A DNA stretch of 64,000 nt from Lacticaseibacillus paracasei subsp. paracasei. Its GTDB lineage: Bacteria > Bacillota > Bacilli > Lactobacillales > Lactobacillaceae. This document shows positions 1-10,030 of this stretch, piece after piece. The notes under the pieces are model-generated. The model made no database searches. It worked only from the letters and a program-made list of their open reading frames with translations, and was not told where the DNA came from. The position numbers and the translations under genes are program-made. Numbering within the stretch: position 1 is the stretch's first letter; every line of letters begins with the position of its first letter. The stretch is from NCBI RefSeq assembly GCF_000829035.1, contig NZ_AP012541.1, positions 1,240,001 through 1,304,000 of the forward strand, in the 5' to 3' direction.

Positions 1-1473
1 GACTTGGCTGACCTACAGAAGATTCTGCTTGATCTGGAGGACCAGGCCAAGCGTTTTCGCTTTGATCATGCCCAGAAAATTGCTAAGGTGCTGGAAGCAA
101 AAATTGACACAGCCCGCCAACAATATGACTTGATCAGCCAAGCCTTACAAGACATTCGGCATGATGAGGCGGATAATCGCAGCAAGATGTTGCAGTTACG
201 TGATGATTATCAAGTGTCGCGTAAAACGATCCTCGCCAAAAGTTTTGTCTTCGGGGATGCCCAGCCGGCTTTGGAGCAACAGTTGCAACAACTTGCTGAA
301 CTTTTTCAAAAAATTGACCAGATTAATAATGATGGCGATCATCAAGCTGCCAAGAGCGAGATAAAGCAGTTAAGTGAAGAGATGGCGGCATTGCGGCGTC
401 AAGTTAAAGAATTGCCACCGCTTGTCAATGAACAGGTGAACGAATTCCCGGCGCAGATTAATGAAATCGAGCATGGCTATCGGCAGTTGACAACGGCTCA
501 TTATGTTTTCACTGATGATATTCCGGGCATGGTCGAGGATGTTAACGAAAAGATGGCTGACGCTAACACCGCGCTTAAGTCGCTTGATGTGGACGCCACA
601 GAAGCGGCTAACAGCGAAATTGAAGCTGAGATTGATAAGATGTACGCAATTATGGAAAAGGAAATGCAGGCTAGAAAGCGCGTCGATGCTGCTGCGCCAG
701 ACCTGCGCCAATTTATTGATCACGCCTTGCGTCAAAATCGCGAGTTGCAGACAGAACTGGATCATTTGAATCAGAGCTACACGTTGAATCACAATGAAAT
801 CAAAATTGCCAAGGATTTAAAGACGCAGCTTGATTCGATCGATGCCAACTATATTAAGGATACGGATGCGATTGAAGCTGGTAAGGCCGTGTATTCTGAT
901 GTGATTGAGCGGTTTGATGCCACCAAAGATGAGTTGACAGCGATTGAGAAGCAGCAGGTTCAAATTAATCAAGCGGTCGCAGGCTTAAAGAAAGGCGAGA
1001 TTGTCGCCAACAAGCAGGCAGAGAATTTTGAACTGGATATGCGTAACATCAAACACGAAATTTTACGGCATCACCTACCTGGTTTGCCACAAGATTATGT
1101 GAGCCAGGTCAAGCACGTCACTGCCGAGATCGAGCAATTAAACCATGATCTTGATCAAGTGAAAATTAACATGGATGCGATTGCGAAGTTTCTGATTAAA
1201 ATTGCCAGTGATATTGATGCGTTGAAAAAAGCTACCAGCGCTTTGATTGACGCTGCGGGTTTGACAGAAGAATTGATGCAGTATGCCAACCGCTATAAAA
1301 CAACAGTGAAGCCAGTCGCCGAAGCAGTGCATCAGGCTACTGAGTCGTATATGCAATTTGATTATAAGCAAGCCGCGGATACCTTAGCGACGGCATTGGA
1401 GCAAACCGAAGCCGGAAGCTATAAGAAGGTTGAGGATGCGTACCTTGCGCGGAAGAAAGCTTCATTATATTAG
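1..1473 (+). CDS. ezrA: Septation ring formation regulator EzrA (5' end outside window)
   Basis: This is the C-terminal ~490 residues of EzrA. The frame is open from the first base, so the start and the N-terminal membrane anchor lie upstream. The family is usually about 560-570 residues, so roughly 80 are missing. What is visible is almost entirely long heptad-rich helix with very few Gly or Pro, matching the spectrin-like coiled-coil repeats of EzrA. EzrA is a membrane-anchored modulator of FtsZ ring assembly acting at midcell. A hairpin terminator follows directly. Identification rests on overall composition and the position next to a desulfurase-thiI pair, which is the usual neighbourhood in lactobacilli. 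Confidence 0.88.
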   Translation, partial: DLADLQKILLDLEDQAKRFRFDHAQKIAKVLEAKIDTARQQYDLISQALQDIRHDEADNRSKMLQLRDDYQVSRKTILAKSFVFGDAQPALEQQLQQLAELFQKIDQINNDGDHQAAKSEIKQLSEEMAALRRQVKELPPLVNEQVNEFPAQINEIEHGYRQLTTAHYVFTDDIPGMVEDVNEKMADANTALKSLDVDATEAANSEIEAEIDKMYAIMEKEMQARKRVDAAAPDLRQFIDHALRQNRELQTELDHLNQSYTLNHNEIKIAKDLKTQLDSIDANYIKDTDAIEAGKAVYSDVIERFDATKDELTAIEKQQVQINQAVAGLKKGEIVANKQAENFELDMRNIKHEILRHHLPGLPQDYVSQVKHVTAEIEQLNHDLDQVKINMDAIAKFLIKIASDIDALKKATSALIDAAGLTEELMQYANRYKTTVKPVAEAVHQATESYMQFDYKQAADTLATALEQTEAGSYKKVEDAYLARKKASLY

Positions 1474-1488
1474 TGATTCGGATTTGGG

Positions 1489-1516
1489 AAAACCAGCCGG
1501 TGGTGGCTGGTTTTTT
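1489..1516 (+). terminator. Rho-independent terminator of ezrA
   Basis: A perfect 10-bp stem (AAAACCAGCC at 1489-1498 with GGCTGGTTTT at 1505-1514) runs into a T-run. It lies 15 bases after the ezrA stop codon. Confidence 0.9.
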
Positions 1517-1599
1517 GTTTGGAGGTTGTTGTTGTGCGAATTTGTGGGTAATTTTCGTAGGACTTGTTGTACGAACTTTCTGATGTGATCTAGGCTCCG

Positions 1600-1720
1600 A
1601 TAAACGCGCTCGCCAGTCCAGAAACCTGCGTGTAAGGACCTTGGTCGCAATGGTCAAAGTGCGACCATCACGCCCAAGGCCACTTACACTCCGGTTTCTG
1701 CCGGACTGGCTCGTACTCTT
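1600..1720 (+). repeat. Long-palindrome repeat, copy R1
   Basis: This is one of at least 12 related ~120-bp elements. The left arm starts AAACGCG and contains GCCAGTCC, which pairs with GGACTGGC in the right arm. GTGTAAGG near 1632 pairs with CTTACAC near 1684. The right end (ACTCTT) abuts the -35 hexamer of the next gene. Orientation is called plus when the AAACGCG arm comes first. Confidence 0.85.
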
Positions 1721-1747
1721 GAAACTTACTAACTTTTTGTCTATAAT
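1719..1747 (+). promoter_or_regulatory. Promoter of the cysteine desulfurase-thiI operon
   Basis: TTGAAA at 1719-1724 and TATAAT at 1742-1747 are separated by exactly 17 bases. The -35 hexamer overlaps the right end of repeat R1. Confidence 0.8.
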
Positions 1748-1781
1748 TCAACGCAGTCACAATAACGGAAGGGGCCGGCAG

Positions 1782-2939
1782 ATGATTTATTTTGATAATA
1801 GTGCGACGACGAAGATTTCGCCGGAGGCATTGGCTACTTATAATAAAGTCAGCACGGATTTTTTTGGTAATCCGAGTAGCTTGCATGCATTAGGTACGCG
1901 GGCGAATGAGGTTCTGCAAAGTTCACGGGCGCAGATTGCTCAGCTGATCGGTGCGAAACCAAACGAAATTTACTTCACCAGTGGTGGTACCGAAAGCGAT
2001 AATTGGGTGATCAAGGGAACGGCGATGGCGAAGCGTGAATTCGGCCGGCACCTGATTACAACCAGCATTGAGCATCCTGCGGTCATTAATACGATGAAGC
2101 AACTAGAAAAATTGGGCTTTGACGTGACCTATCTGCCGGTCGATCATCGCGGGTTTATCAACATTGATGATCTCAAAGCAGCGATTCGCAAAGATACGAT
2201 TTTGGTCTCGATTATGGCGGTCAACAATGAAATTGGCAGTATGCAGCCGATTGTTGAAGCAGCACGCGTGCTGGATGCCTATCCCAATATTCACTTTCAC
2301 GTTGATGCTGTGCAGGCAGTCGGCAAGGGGCTGGATGCTGCCTTGCAAGATCCACGGATTGATTTTATGAGCTTTTCGGGGCATAAGTTCCATGCTCCGC
2401 GTGGCACAGGGTTCATCTATGCCAAGGAAGGCCGGATGATCGCGCCATTGCTGACAGGCGGTGGCCAGGAAAATGACTGGCGCTCAGGCACGGAAAATGT
2501 GCCAGCGATTGCCGCAATGGCGAAGTCACTACGGCTCCTTTTGGCCAATGAAGCGGATAACGTGGCTCGTCAGCAAGCTGTTCGCAAACGAATTTACGAT
2601 CATGTCAGTCAAAAGCCAAAGGTGACGATGTTCAGCCAATTGACCCCTGATTTTGCCCCGCATGTGTTGTGTTTCGCGATTGCCGGTGTCCGTGGCGAAA
2701 CAATCGTCCACGCTTTCGAGGCGCAAGCTATTTACATTTCGACAACTAGTGCCTGCTCCAGTAAAAAAGGAACGGAAAGCAGTACACTCGCGGCAATGCA
2801 TACCGATTCCCGGATTGCAACGTCAGCGATTCGTGTTAGCTTAGATGAAGCGAATACTTTGGCTGAGGCAGATGCTTTTAACAAGGCATTTGATACGATT
2901 TATGCGAAGTTTGCTAAACTTGATAAGGCGACCGTTTAA
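1782..2939 (+). CDS. Cysteine desulfurase (NifS/IscS-like), partner of ThiI
   Basis: This 385-residue PLP enzyme takes sulfur from L-cysteine as an enzyme persulfide and passes it on. The start ATG is chosen because GGAAGGGG lies 7 bases upstream; an open frame extends further 5' but runs through repeat R1. Visible sites are the PLP-stacking His in IEHP (residue 98), the PLP lysine in SGHK (Lys202) and the persulfide cysteine in TSACSSKKG (Cys325). It is followed after 16 bases by thiI, the same pairing as nifZ-thiI in Bacillus. It therefore probably serves tRNA 4-thiouridine, and possibly thiazole synthesis. A second desulfurase gene lies near 44.3 kb. Confidence 0.93.
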   Translation: MIYFDNSATTKISPEALATYNKVSTDFFGNPSSLHALGTRANEVLQSSRAQIAQLIGAKPNEIYFTSGGTESDNWVIKGTAMAKREFGRHLITTSIEHPAVINTMKQLEKLGFDVTYLPVDHRGFINIDDLKAAIRKDTILVSIMAVNNEIGSMQPIVEAARVLDAYPNIHFHVDAVQAVGKGLDAALQDPRIDFMSFSGHKFHAPRGTGFIYAKEGRMIAPLLTGGGQENDWRSGTENVPAIAAMAKSLRLLLANEADNVARQQAVRKRIYDHVSQKPKVTMFSQLTPDFAPHVLCFAIAGVRGETIVHAFEAQAIYISTTSACSSKKGTESSTLAAMHTDSRIATSAIRVSLDEANTLAEADAFNKAFDTIYAKFAKLDKATV

Positions 2940-2955
2940 CTGAAAGGATTATAGT

Positions 2956-4173
2956 ATGCAATATTCAGAAATTATGGTTCGTTATGGCGAACTTTCGACA
3001 AAAGGCAAGAACCGTCAAGCCTTTATCGGCCGGTTAAACGGCAATGTCACCCGTGCCTTGCACGAATTTCCCAATCTTACGATTCGTCCTAAGCGTGATC
3101 GGATGCATATCGAATTGAATGGGGAGCCGAGTGATCAGGTGATGGCTCGGTTATCACAAGTTTTTGGCATTCAAAATTTTTCACCAAGTATTGCGGTTGA
3201 AAAAGATATGGATAAGGTACATGCAGTTGCCTTGCAATTAATGAACGAAACCGCGCCAAAGGGCATTAGCTACAAGGTCAACACGCGCCGCAGTGACCAC
3301 GATTTTGCCTTAGATACAAACGCCATGAATTTGGATCTGGGTGACTATCTGACAGATAAGCGGTCTGATTTGGTTGTTAAAATGCATCAGCCCGACATGA
3401 TTCTGCGGGTTGAAGTCCGGCGCGAGGCGATTTATTTGTCCACGAAGACCATTCAAGGGGCAGGTGGGTTGCCAGTCGGGACTGCCGGCAAAGCAGCTTT
3501 GATGCTAAGTGGCGGCATTGATTCGCCAGTGGCTGGCTATTATGCGTTAAAGCGGGGTGTGGACATTGAGATGGTTCACTTTTTCAGTCCGCCGTACACC
3601 AGCCAGCAGGCACTCAACAAAGCTAAGCAACTGACCGCGAAGTTGACGCCATATGTCGGCCGGATTTACTTTATCGAAGTGCCATTTACGGAAATTCAAG
3701 AGGAAATCAAGGCGAAAGTGCCAGAAGGTTATCTCATGACCGTTCAACGGCGATTGATGTTGCGGCTAACGGAAGCCATTGCTCAGCAGCGTGGCGATCT
3801 CGCGATTTTCAATGGCGAATCGGTCGGTCAAGTTGCCTCGCAAACATTGGAGTCGATGGCGGCAATCAATGATGTGACAACGATGCCGATTATTCGACCG
3901 GTGGCAACGATGGATAAGAATGAAATTATTGCCGAAGCCGAGAAAATTGACACTTATGATTTGTCGATCATGCCATTTGAAGATTGCTGCACGATTTTTG
4001 CGCCGCCTTCACCGAAAACTAAGCCAAAGACGGATCGCGCGCGTTACTATGAAAGCAAAATTGATGTCGCCGGCTTGATGGATCGCGCACTGGCTGGCGT
4101 GAAGATTCAGGAGATCAAGTCATCGGATCAATTTATGAATCAAGATCAAGATGTTATTGCTGAATTGCTTTAA
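2956..4173 (+). CDS. thiI: tRNA 4-thiouridine synthase ThiI
   Basis: A protein of 405 residues that adenylates U8 of tRNA and inserts sulfur to form s4U, a near-UV sensor base. The N-terminal half carries the ferredoxin-like and THUMP RNA-binding regions. The PP-loop ATP-pyrophosphatase motif [11 protein letters not shown] sits at about residues 184-195. The protein ends near residue 405, so the C-terminal rhodanese domain of the E. coli enzyme is absent, as is usual in Firmicutes. Sulfur transfer must then rely directly on the upstream desulfurase. GAAAGGA precedes the ATG. A strong terminator closes the operon. Confidence 0.95.
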   Translation: MQYSEIMVRYGELSTKGKNRQAFIGRLNGNVTRALHEFPNLTIRPKRDRMHIELNGEPSDQVMARLSQVFGIQNFSPSIAVEKDMDKVHAVALQLMNETAPKGISYKVNTRRSDHDFALDTNAMNLDLGDYLTDKRSDLVVKMHQPDMILRVEVRREAIYLSTKTIQGAGGLPVGTAGKAALMLSGGIDSPVAGYYALKRGVDIEMVHFFSPPYTSQQALNKAKQLTAKLTPYVGRIYFIEVPFTEIQEEIKAKVPEGYLMTVQRRLMLRLTEAIAQQRGDLAIFNGESVGQVASQTLESMAAINDVTTMPIIRPVATMDKNEIIAEAEKIDTYDLSIMPFEDCCTIFAPPSPKTKPKTDRARYYESKIDVAGLMDRALAGVKIQEIKSSDQFMNQDQDVIAELL

Positions 4174-4180
4174 AAAGAAT

Positions 4181-4235
4181 GCCTGTTGTTTGCCTATTGA
4201 TGATAGTGGTCATGGCAAACAACGGGCGTTTTTAT
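4181..4235 (+). terminator. Terminator of the desulfurase-thiI operon
   Basis: A 14-bp stem (4181-4194 with 4214-4227, one G-U pair) encloses a 19-base loop and is followed by a T-rich tract. The 240 bases that follow, up to rex, show no promoter I would call with confidence. Confidence 0.85.
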
Positions 4236-4478
4236 TTAATAAAGGAAACATTTCACAAAAGCTGAGACTTTTGACGGTTTTCATCTTATGGTTATCTGTG
4301 GTGATAAAGTCAGAAGCACAGACCAAACTGCCCGGTCGCTGACAGATGATATGATAACATCAGTACAATCCTAACGATTCATGCCAGTCATTACTTTTGA
4401 AAAAAGATAGCCAAGCAAGCCGAATTCTGGTAAGCTAATATGTGAAAAGAGTAACAAAAGCGTGCGGAGGTGTTCAAA

Positions 4479-5132
4479 GTGGTAGTCAGCAAGCAGGCGT
4501 TATCACAGGCAACAATTAAACGGATTCCCGTGTATTATCGAACGGTTAAAGACTTGCAGCAGACCGGCGAGAAACGGGTGCGGTCTGATCGATTAAGTAA
4601 ATTGGTGCACATTGCCCCAGCAACGATTCGACGTGATTTTTCTAATTTTGGCGATTTAGGCCGAAGTGGCTATGGCTATTCGGTTGACTTGCTTGCACAG
4701 GTTTTTGGCGAGTTGCTTGAAGTCCACTCAGAAGAACAGATGGCGTTGGTGGGTTGTGGTAATTTGGGCCGTGCCTTGCTGACGAATAATTTTCGCCGCA
4801 ACCCTGATCTTTCTATCACGATGGGCTTTGACACCGATCCGCAATTAATCGGGACAACGATTGCCGGCGTGCCGATTTATGATTTGGCCGCTTTATCTGA
4901 AAAATTGCGTCCGAGTATGCACACCGCTATTGTCTGCGTCCCAAGCTCGGCCCAAGCTGCAGTGGTGCGCCAATTAGAAGCGCAAAACGTCACTGCCATT
5001 TTGACCTTTGCTCCCAAACCGGTTCCTGCCAAACCGACAACCACGATTCGCTACATTGATCTCACCAGTGAACTGCAAGCCTTATTGTTTGTCGATCATC
5101 AAAAGCAGGTTAAACGAGTGTCGCAAGGGTAG
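4479..5132 (+). CDS. rex: Redox-sensing transcriptional repressor Rex
   Basis: A 217-residue repressor that senses the NADH/NAD+ ratio and controls fermentation and anaerobic genes. The N-terminal winged-helix part contains RLSKLVHIAPATIRRDFS. The Rossmann fold starts near residue 92 with GCGNLGRA, and the protein has the Rex-type C-terminal dimerisation helix. GTG at 4479 is preferred because GGAGG lies 8 bases upstream; the in-frame GTG at 4470 overlaps that ribosome site. Just upstream TGTGA at 4441-4445 is followed by a weakly matching inverted half. This might be an imperfect autoregulatory Rex site, but it is too degenerate to claim. The gene appears monocistronic before the valS leader. 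Confidence 0.93.
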   Translation: MVVSKQALSQATIKRIPVYYRTVKDLQQTGEKRVRSDRLSKLVHIAPATIRRDFSNFGDLGRSGYGYSVDLLAQVFGELLEVHSEEQMALVGCGNLGRALLTNNFRRNPDLSITMGFDTDPQLIGTTIAGVPIYDLAALSEKLRPSMHTAIVCVPSSAQAAVVRQLEAQNVTAILTFAPKPVPAKPTTTIRYIDLTSELQALLFVDHQKQVKRVSQG

Positions 5133-5182
5133 CACAACTGAGCCGTAGCAGGCTATGTTTCCGAAAAGGATAGCGCTAGCGA

Positions 5183-5211
5183 TTGACCCGTCAAAATCAA
5201 CGAGTTATAAT
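5183..5211 (+). promoter_or_regulatory. Promoter of the valS T-box transcript
   Basis: TTGACC at 5183-5188 and TATAAT at 5206-5211 have a 17-base spacer. Transcription would begin near 5218, at the 5' edge of the T-box leader. Confidence 0.8.
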
Positions 5212-5214
5212 TCA

Positions 5215-5440
5215 GCTAATGCAATGATCAAGAGGGCCATGGTCTTTTTTTCCAGCGACAAGGTGGTTGGTGCAAACCTTGAAAAAGGCTATGGTTGTAG
5301 CTTGTGAGCTGCCGTCCTGAAGTGAGTAGGGAGCGGCCGGTGACAGCCGTTATCCTGAACCAAGTGGGGGATTGTTTCCCAATTTAGGTGGTACCGCGAG
5401 CTGACTCGTCCTAATTTTTTTAATTAGGGCGGTTTTTTTT
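5215..5440 (+). promoter_or_regulatory. T-box leader (tRNA-Val sensing) of valS
   Basis: The conserved T-box AGGTGGTACCGCG is at 5386-5398. It is followed by a terminator whose stem pairs CGTCCTAAT (5408-5416) with ATTAGGGCG (5423-5431) before a T-run. The preceding ~170 bases fold as expected for stem I. Uncharged tRNA should stabilise the antiterminator and allow valS to be transcribed. Which triplet is the specifier could not be settled by eye; valine is inferred from the downstream gene. Confidence 0.9.
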
Positions 5441-5505
5441 ATTCTCGTAAGTCAGCTTGCGGGCCGCGTTACTGCAGGAACAGAAAAAAATGTGAGGTGG
5501 AGCCA

Positions 5506-8148
5506 ATGAAAGAGCAAGAATTAGCACCTAAGTACGATCATAAGGCCGTTGAAGCTGGCCGGTATCAAGAATGGCTAGATGAGGATGTTTTCAAACCGAG
5601 CGGTGATCAAAAAGCCAAGCCATACTCGATTGTCATCCCGCCGCCAAATGTGACGGGTAAGTTGCACATGGGCCATGCCTGGGACACAACGCTGCAGGAT
5701 ATTGTGATTCGCGAAAAGCGGATGCAAGGTTTTGATACGTTGTGGCTGCCCGGAATGGATCATGCCGGAATCGCGACCCAAGCCAAAGTTGAAGCTAAGT
5801 TGCGTAAAGAGGGCATCAGCCGCTATGACCTAGGGCGCGATAAATTTGTTCAAAAAGTTTGGGAATGGAAAGACGAATTTGCCAAGACGATTCACAGTCA
5901 GTGGGCGAAGATGGGGTTGTCACTTGATTACAGCCGCGAGCGTTTCACCTTGGATACGGGACTTAACGAGGCTGTTCGTAAGGTCTTCGTTGAGTTGTAT
6001 AAGCAAGGCCTGATTTATCGGGGCGAATATATCGTCAACTGGGATCCACAGGCCCGTACGGCGTTGTCGGATATCGAAGTCATTCATGAAGATGATAAAG
6101 GCGCCTTCTACCATGTGAAATATCCGTTCGCAGACGGGAGCGGTTATATTGAGATCGCCACAACCCGTCCCGAAACGATGATGGGCGATACCGCCGTTGC
6201 TGTCCATCCTGGTGACAAACGCTATCAGGACTTAGTTGGCAAAGAGCTGATTTTGCCGCTGGCTAATCGCAAGATTCCAATCATCGAGGATGCGTATGTT
6301 GATCCAGCATTTGGGACAGGGGCGGTTAAAATCACGCCGGCACATGACCCTAATGACTTTCAGGTAGGAAATCGCCATGACTTGAAGCGGATCAACACGA
6401 TGAATGAAGATGGCACGATGAACGAAAATGCTGGCAAGTACAATGGCATGGATCGCTTTGAAGCTCGGAAGGCCATGGTGGCGGATCTGGATAAGGAAGG
6501 TCTGCTACTGAAAGTTGAGCCAATTGTGCATAGTGTTGGTCATAGTGAACGCACCGGTGTTCAGGTCGAAGCTCGGCTGTCAACTCAATGGTTTGTGAAA
6601 ATGAAGCCGTTAGCGGACGCTGCCATCAAAGCACAACAGGAAGCTGATAAAAAGGTGACCTTCGTGCCAGATCGGTTTGAGCACACCTATTTGCAATGGA
6701 TGGAAAATATTCACGATTGGGTTATTTCTCGGCAACTTTGGTGGGGTCATCAAATTCCGGCTTGGTACAACAAGCAGACTGGCGAGACCTATGTGGGCAT
6801 GGAAGCACCAAAAGACATTGAAAATTGGCAGCAAGATCCAGATGTTTTGGATACTTGGTTCTCAAGTGCTCTGTGGCCATTTTCAACGATGGGCTGGCCG
6901 GATACCGATTCACCGGATTACAAACGCTACTATCCAACGGACACATTGGTTACCGGCTACGATATTATTCCATTTTGGGTGGCTCGAATGATTTTCCAAG
7001 GGTTGCATTTCACTGGCGAGCGTCCGTTCAAGTACACCTTGATCCATGGCCTGATGCGAGACGAACAAGGCCGCAAGATGAGTAAATCCTTGGGCAATGG
7101 GATTGACCCGATGGATGTGATCGAAAAATACGGGGCCGATGCTTTGCGCTGGTTCTTGATTACAGGGAATAAGCCTGGTCAGGATACTCGCTTTAGTTAC
7201 AAACAAGTTGAAGCCGCTTGGAACTTCATTAACAAAATCTGGAACATCTCCCGATTCGTGATGATGAATCTCGGGGACTTGGAGAAGCCGCAACAACCAG
7301 ATCCAAGCACCTTCGATTTATCTGATAAGTGGTTATTTGCCCAATTGAACGAAACGATTAAGCAGGTCACTGATCTATCTGAACGCTTCGAATTCGGCGA
7401 AATGGGTCGGACTCTTTATAACTTTACTTGGAACGTTTTTGCTGACTGGTATGTTGAAATGAGTAAAGAAGTGCTTTATGGCGATGACGAAAAAGCGAAG
7501 GCAGCTAAGCGAGTTAATCTTGCTTATGCGCTTGACCAGATTCTGCGCCTGTTGCACCCAGTCATGCCATTTGTGACTGAAAAGTTATGGCTTGCTTTGC
7601 CACACGCAGGACAGTCAATTGTAACAGCCAGTTATCCAGTTGCTAATGATGCTTTTGAAAATTCGGCCGCTGTTGATGCCATGGATTCAATCATCGCTTT
7701 GATTCGCGGCGTCCGTAGCATTCGTAAGGATGCAGGTGCGCCACTCAAGACGAAAGTTGACATTATTGTCAAATTAACTGACCCGGCTTTGAAGCCAATT
7801 TTTGAGGACAACTTTGACTTTATTGATCGGTTTGTTAACAGCAAAGCTTTCACAGTAGGAACCGATGTTGCCGAGCCTAAAATGGCTGGCAGCACCGTGA
7901 TCACGGGAGCAACAATCTTCGTACCGTTAAATGAACTGGTGGATCTTGATGAAGAGCGGGCTAAGTTGACAAAGGACGCTAAGAAGCTTCAGCAAGAAAT
8001 CGATCGCATCGATAAAAAGCTGAACAATCAAGGCTTCCTCGCCAAGGCACCTGAGGCAGTTGTTGAAGAACAACGGACCAAGCGCAGCAATTTTGCCGAT
8101 CAGCTGAACAGCACACAGCAGCGGTTGGCACAGTTGCAGCAGGCTTAA
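5506..8148 (+). CDS. valS: Valine-tRNA ligase
   Basis: A class I aminoacyl-tRNA synthetase of 880 residues, charging tRNA-Val. The HIGH-type motif [12 protein letters not shown] lies near residues 47-58, and KMSKSLGN is near residue 523. The CP1 editing domain with [17 protein letters not shown] sits between them. The C-terminus has the valS-specific coiled-coil arm, rich in Lys/Glu/Gln (about residues 805-880). GAGGTGG precedes the chosen ATG; a GTG nine bases earlier would leave no ribosome site. It is controlled by the T-box leader directly upstream and ended by its own hairpin. Length and domains are complete. Confidence 0.97.
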   Translation: MKEQELAPKYDHKAVEAGRYQEWLDEDVFKPSGDQKAKPYSIVIPPPNVTGKLHMGHAWDTTLQDIVIREKRMQGFDTLWLPGMDHAGIATQAKVEAKLRKEGISRYDLGRDKFVQKVWEWKDEFAKTIHSQWAKMGLSLDYSRERFTLDTGLNEAVRKVFVELYKQGLIYRGEYIVNWDPQARTALSDIEVIHEDDKGAFYHVKYPFADGSGYIEIATTRPETMMGDTAVAVHPGDKRYQDLVGKELILPLANRKIPIIEDAYVDPAFGTGAVKITPAHDPNDFQVGNRHDLKRINTMNEDGTMNENAGKYNGMDRFEARKAMVADLDKEGLLLKVEPIVHSVGHSERTGVQVEARLSTQWFVKMKPLADAAIKAQQEADKKVTFVPDRFEHTYLQWMENIHDWVISRQLWWGHQIPAWYNKQTGETYVGMEAPKDIENWQQDPDVLDTWFSSALWPFSTMGWPDTDSPDYKRYYPTDTLVTGYDIIPFWVARMIFQGLHFTGERPFKYTLIHGLMRDEQGRKMSKSLGNGIDPMDVIEKYGADALRWFLITGNKPGQDTRFSYKQVEAAWNFINKIWNISRFVMMNLGDLEKPQQPDPSTFDLSDKWLFAQLNETIKQVTDLSERFEFGEMGRTLYNFTWNVFADWYVEMSKEVLYGDDEKAKAAKRVNLAYALDQILRLLHPVMPFVTEKLWLALPHAGQSIVTASYPVANDAFENSAAVDAMDSIIALIRGVRSIRKDAGAPLKTKVDIIVKLTDPALKPIFEDNFDFIDRFVNSKAFTVGTDVAEPKMAGSTVITGATIFVPLNELVDLDEERAKLTKDAKKLQQEIDRIDKKLNNQGFLAKAPEAVVEEQRTKRSNFADQLNSTQQRLAQLQQA

Positions 8149-8214
8149 TCAAGTTTCGCTTTAAAGTAACGATCAGATTGACGTTGGTTTGCTTTTGGTT
8201 AATAGATTGATTGA

Positions 8215-8253
8215 AAAGGGGACTGACCATGGTAACATGGCCAGTCCTTTTTG
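8215..8253 (+). terminator. Terminator of valS
   Basis: An inverted repeat pairs GGACTGACCATG with CATGGCCAGTCC around a short loop, then CTTTTTG follows. It lies about 70 bases after the valS stop. Confidence 0.85.
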
Positions 8254-8346
8254 TTTGCCTATAGACGGCTGACCGTTTAAACGCTTTTGGCACAAGGTTG
8301 CGTCTAGTTATCATTCAAAAATCACTGGGTAAACATCATAACTTCT

Positions 8347-8365
8347 CCAGAATTTCTGGTATCAT
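8347..8365 (+). promoter_or_regulatory. Probable folC promoter with palindrome
   Basis: TATCAT at 8360-8365 is preceded by TG one base away, an extended -10. The perfect palindrome CCAGAA-T-TTCTGG (8347-8359) touches it. No good -35 is seen. An operator function for the palindrome is a guess. Confidence 0.4.
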
Positions 8366-8440
8366 GAAACTTATGAAGCTAGCACTTGCACGCTGGCATA
8401 GAAACCGGGCGCGTTCATGCCCTGAGGAAAGAAGTTAACC

Positions 8441-9718
8441 ATGGACTACACCGAAAGTGTCGCGTATATTCATTCGTTTCCGCGCTTGGCCAAAACTGGC
8501 GACCATCAGCGCATTCTCACCTTGTTGCATGCCTTGGGTGACCCGCAAAAACGAGGCCATTATATTCATGTCACTGGGACAAATGGTAAAGGCTCAGCCG
8601 CCAATGCCATTGCCCATATCCTTGAAGCAAGCGGTTTGAGCGTCGGTTTGTATACATCACCGTTCATTATGCGGTTTAATGAGCGCATGATGATTGATCA
8701 TCAGCCCATTCCTGATGCTGAGCTTGTTAAAGCGGTCGCTGTCGGACAACAGGCCTTGACCCAGCTGCGGCAAGCGACACCAGATTTCGGGGTCACGGAA
8801 TTCGAATTTATCACGGCTCTGGCCTTTTGGTATTTTGATCAAAAACAGGTGGATTTGGCAGTGATTGAGGTGGGAATTGGTGGCGACACAGATTCCACCA
8901 ATGTGATCACGCCGGTTGTAAGTGTGCTGACTGAGGTAGCTTTAGACCATCAAAAACTGCTTGGCGATACGATTACTGCGATTGCCACGCATAAAGCTGG
9001 CATCATTAAACCGCACGTCCCGGTTGTGACTGGCAATTTGGTACCAGATGCTGATGCTGTTGTGGCGGCAAAGGTTGCAGCAACAGCTAGCACGTGGTTG
9101 CGATTTGACCGCGACTTTTCCGTTCCCAAAGCGCGCTTGCATGGCTGGGGTCAGCGATTGACTTATGCCGACAAGGATGGCGAGCTGACATACATGGATA
9201 TACCGCTGGTTGGTGATTACCAACAGCGAAATATGGCAATTGCGATTCAGACGGCAAAAGTCTATGCCTCTGCAACGAATTGGCCGTTGAAGTCGCAGGA
9301 AATTCGCCAAGGGCTAGCGGCCAGTCGATGGCCGGCGCGATTAGAGAAGTTAAGTGACGAACCACTGATTGTGATTGACGGCGCCCATAATCCGGACGGC
9401 ATCAAGGGATTAATTGCCGCATTGCACCAGCTCTTTAAGCAACCGGTGACAGTGATTGCTGGCATTTTGGCTGACAAGGATTATCACACCATGGCCGATG
9501 CACTAACGAAGGCATTTCATACCGTGTATCTCGTACCGGTACCAGGCAATGCCCGGGCTTTGCCTGAGGCTGGGTATGCAGCCTTGCATGAAGGCCAATT
9601 AAAGGATTCCTGGCAAGAAGCAATGGCCGCGAGCCTTGCTGACGATCCGGATCAGCCAATCATCTTAACCGGCTCGCTTTATCTGGCCGCTGATGTTCGA
9701 CAAACTTTAAGAGCGTGA
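8441..9718 (+). CDS. folC: Folylpolyglutamate synthase / dihydrofolate synthase
   Basis: A 425-residue Mur-ligase-family enzyme that adds glutamate to dihydropteroate and/or tetrahydrofolate in the cytoplasm. The P-loop HVTGTNGKGSAAN is near residues 42-54. The Mg-binding region around EVGIGGDTDSTN and the C-terminal domain start IDGAHNPDGIKG are both present, and the length is normal. GAGGAAAG lies about 10 bases before the ATG. The end of the gene is unusual: the last codons AGA GCG TGA are also the first bases of repeat R2, so the repeat edge supplies the stop codon. In many lactobacilli folC follows valS, as here. Confidence 0.95.
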   Translation: MDYTESVAYIHSFPRLAKTGDHQRILTLLHALGDPQKRGHYIHVTGTNGKGSAANAIAHILEASGLSVGLYTSPFIMRFNERMMIDHQPIPDAELVKAVAVGQQALTQLRQATPDFGVTEFEFITALAFWYFDQKQVDLAVIEVGIGGDTDSTNVITPVVSVLTEVALDHQKLLGDTITAIATHKAGIIKPHVPVVTGNLVPDADAVVAAKVAATASTWLRFDRDFSVPKARLHGWGQRLTYADKDGELTYMDIPLVGDYQQRNMAIAIQTAKVYASATNWPLKSQEIRQGLAASRWPARLEKLSDEPLIVIDGAHNPDGIKGLIAALHQLFKQPVTVIAGILADKDYHTMADALTKAFHTVYLVPVPGNARALPEAGYAALHEGQLKDSWQEAMAASLADDPDQPIILTGSLYLAADVRQTLRA

Positions 9719-9829
9719 GCCAACCCGGGTAGAAACCGGAGTGTAAGCGGACCTGAACGTGATGGCAGGGCTTTGGCCATTGCGTTCAGGGTCCTTACAC
9801 GCAGGTTTTGGGGCTGGCGAACGCGTTTA
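9710..9829 (-). repeat. Long-palindrome repeat, copy R2 (minus orientation)
   Basis: It begins with AGAGCGTGAG, which includes the folC stop codon, and ends GAACGCGTTTA. GGAGTGTAAG pairs with CTTACACG, and ACCTGAACG pairs imperfectly with CGTTCAGGGT near the centre. R3 follows head-to-tail without a gap. Confidence 0.85.
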
Positions 9830-9953
9830 GAGCGTGAGTAGGCGCGGTTAGAAACCGGAGCATAAGCGGCCTTGAAGTCTAAATGGCTGATCCTTGGCCA
9901 TTTAGACTTCAAGGTCCTTATGTGCAGGTTTCTGCGCCTGCAAACGCGTTTCA
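9830..9953 (-). repeat. Long-palindrome repeat, copy R3 (minus orientation)
   Basis: It begins GAGCGTGAG and ends AAACGCGTTTC. Arms AGGCGC and GCGCCT pair, as do GCATAAG and CTTATGTG. The centre GAAGTCTAAATGGC pairs perfectly with GCCATTTAGACTTC. About 75 bases separate it from the next gene and contain a T7 run after a weak hairpin. Confidence 0.88.
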
Positions 9954-10030
9954 GAAGAGCCGAGACCAGCTCAATTAGAACAGCGCGTGAGCAGTTTTTT
10001 TGTGTCACGAGCGACTTTAAGGAGGAGACC

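Noticed and set aside
4151..4342. 63-codon open frame after thiI
   Set aside because: It starts inside thiI and runs through the terminator hairpin without a ribosome site.
4441..4460. Rex operator upstream of rex
   Set aside because: TGTGA followed by a poor inverted half does not match the TTGTGAA-N4-TTCACAA pattern closely enough.
8380..8440. Decayed repeat copy before folC
   Set aside because: TAGAAACCGG and GCGCGTTCATG look like repeat pieces, but the paired arm is missing.
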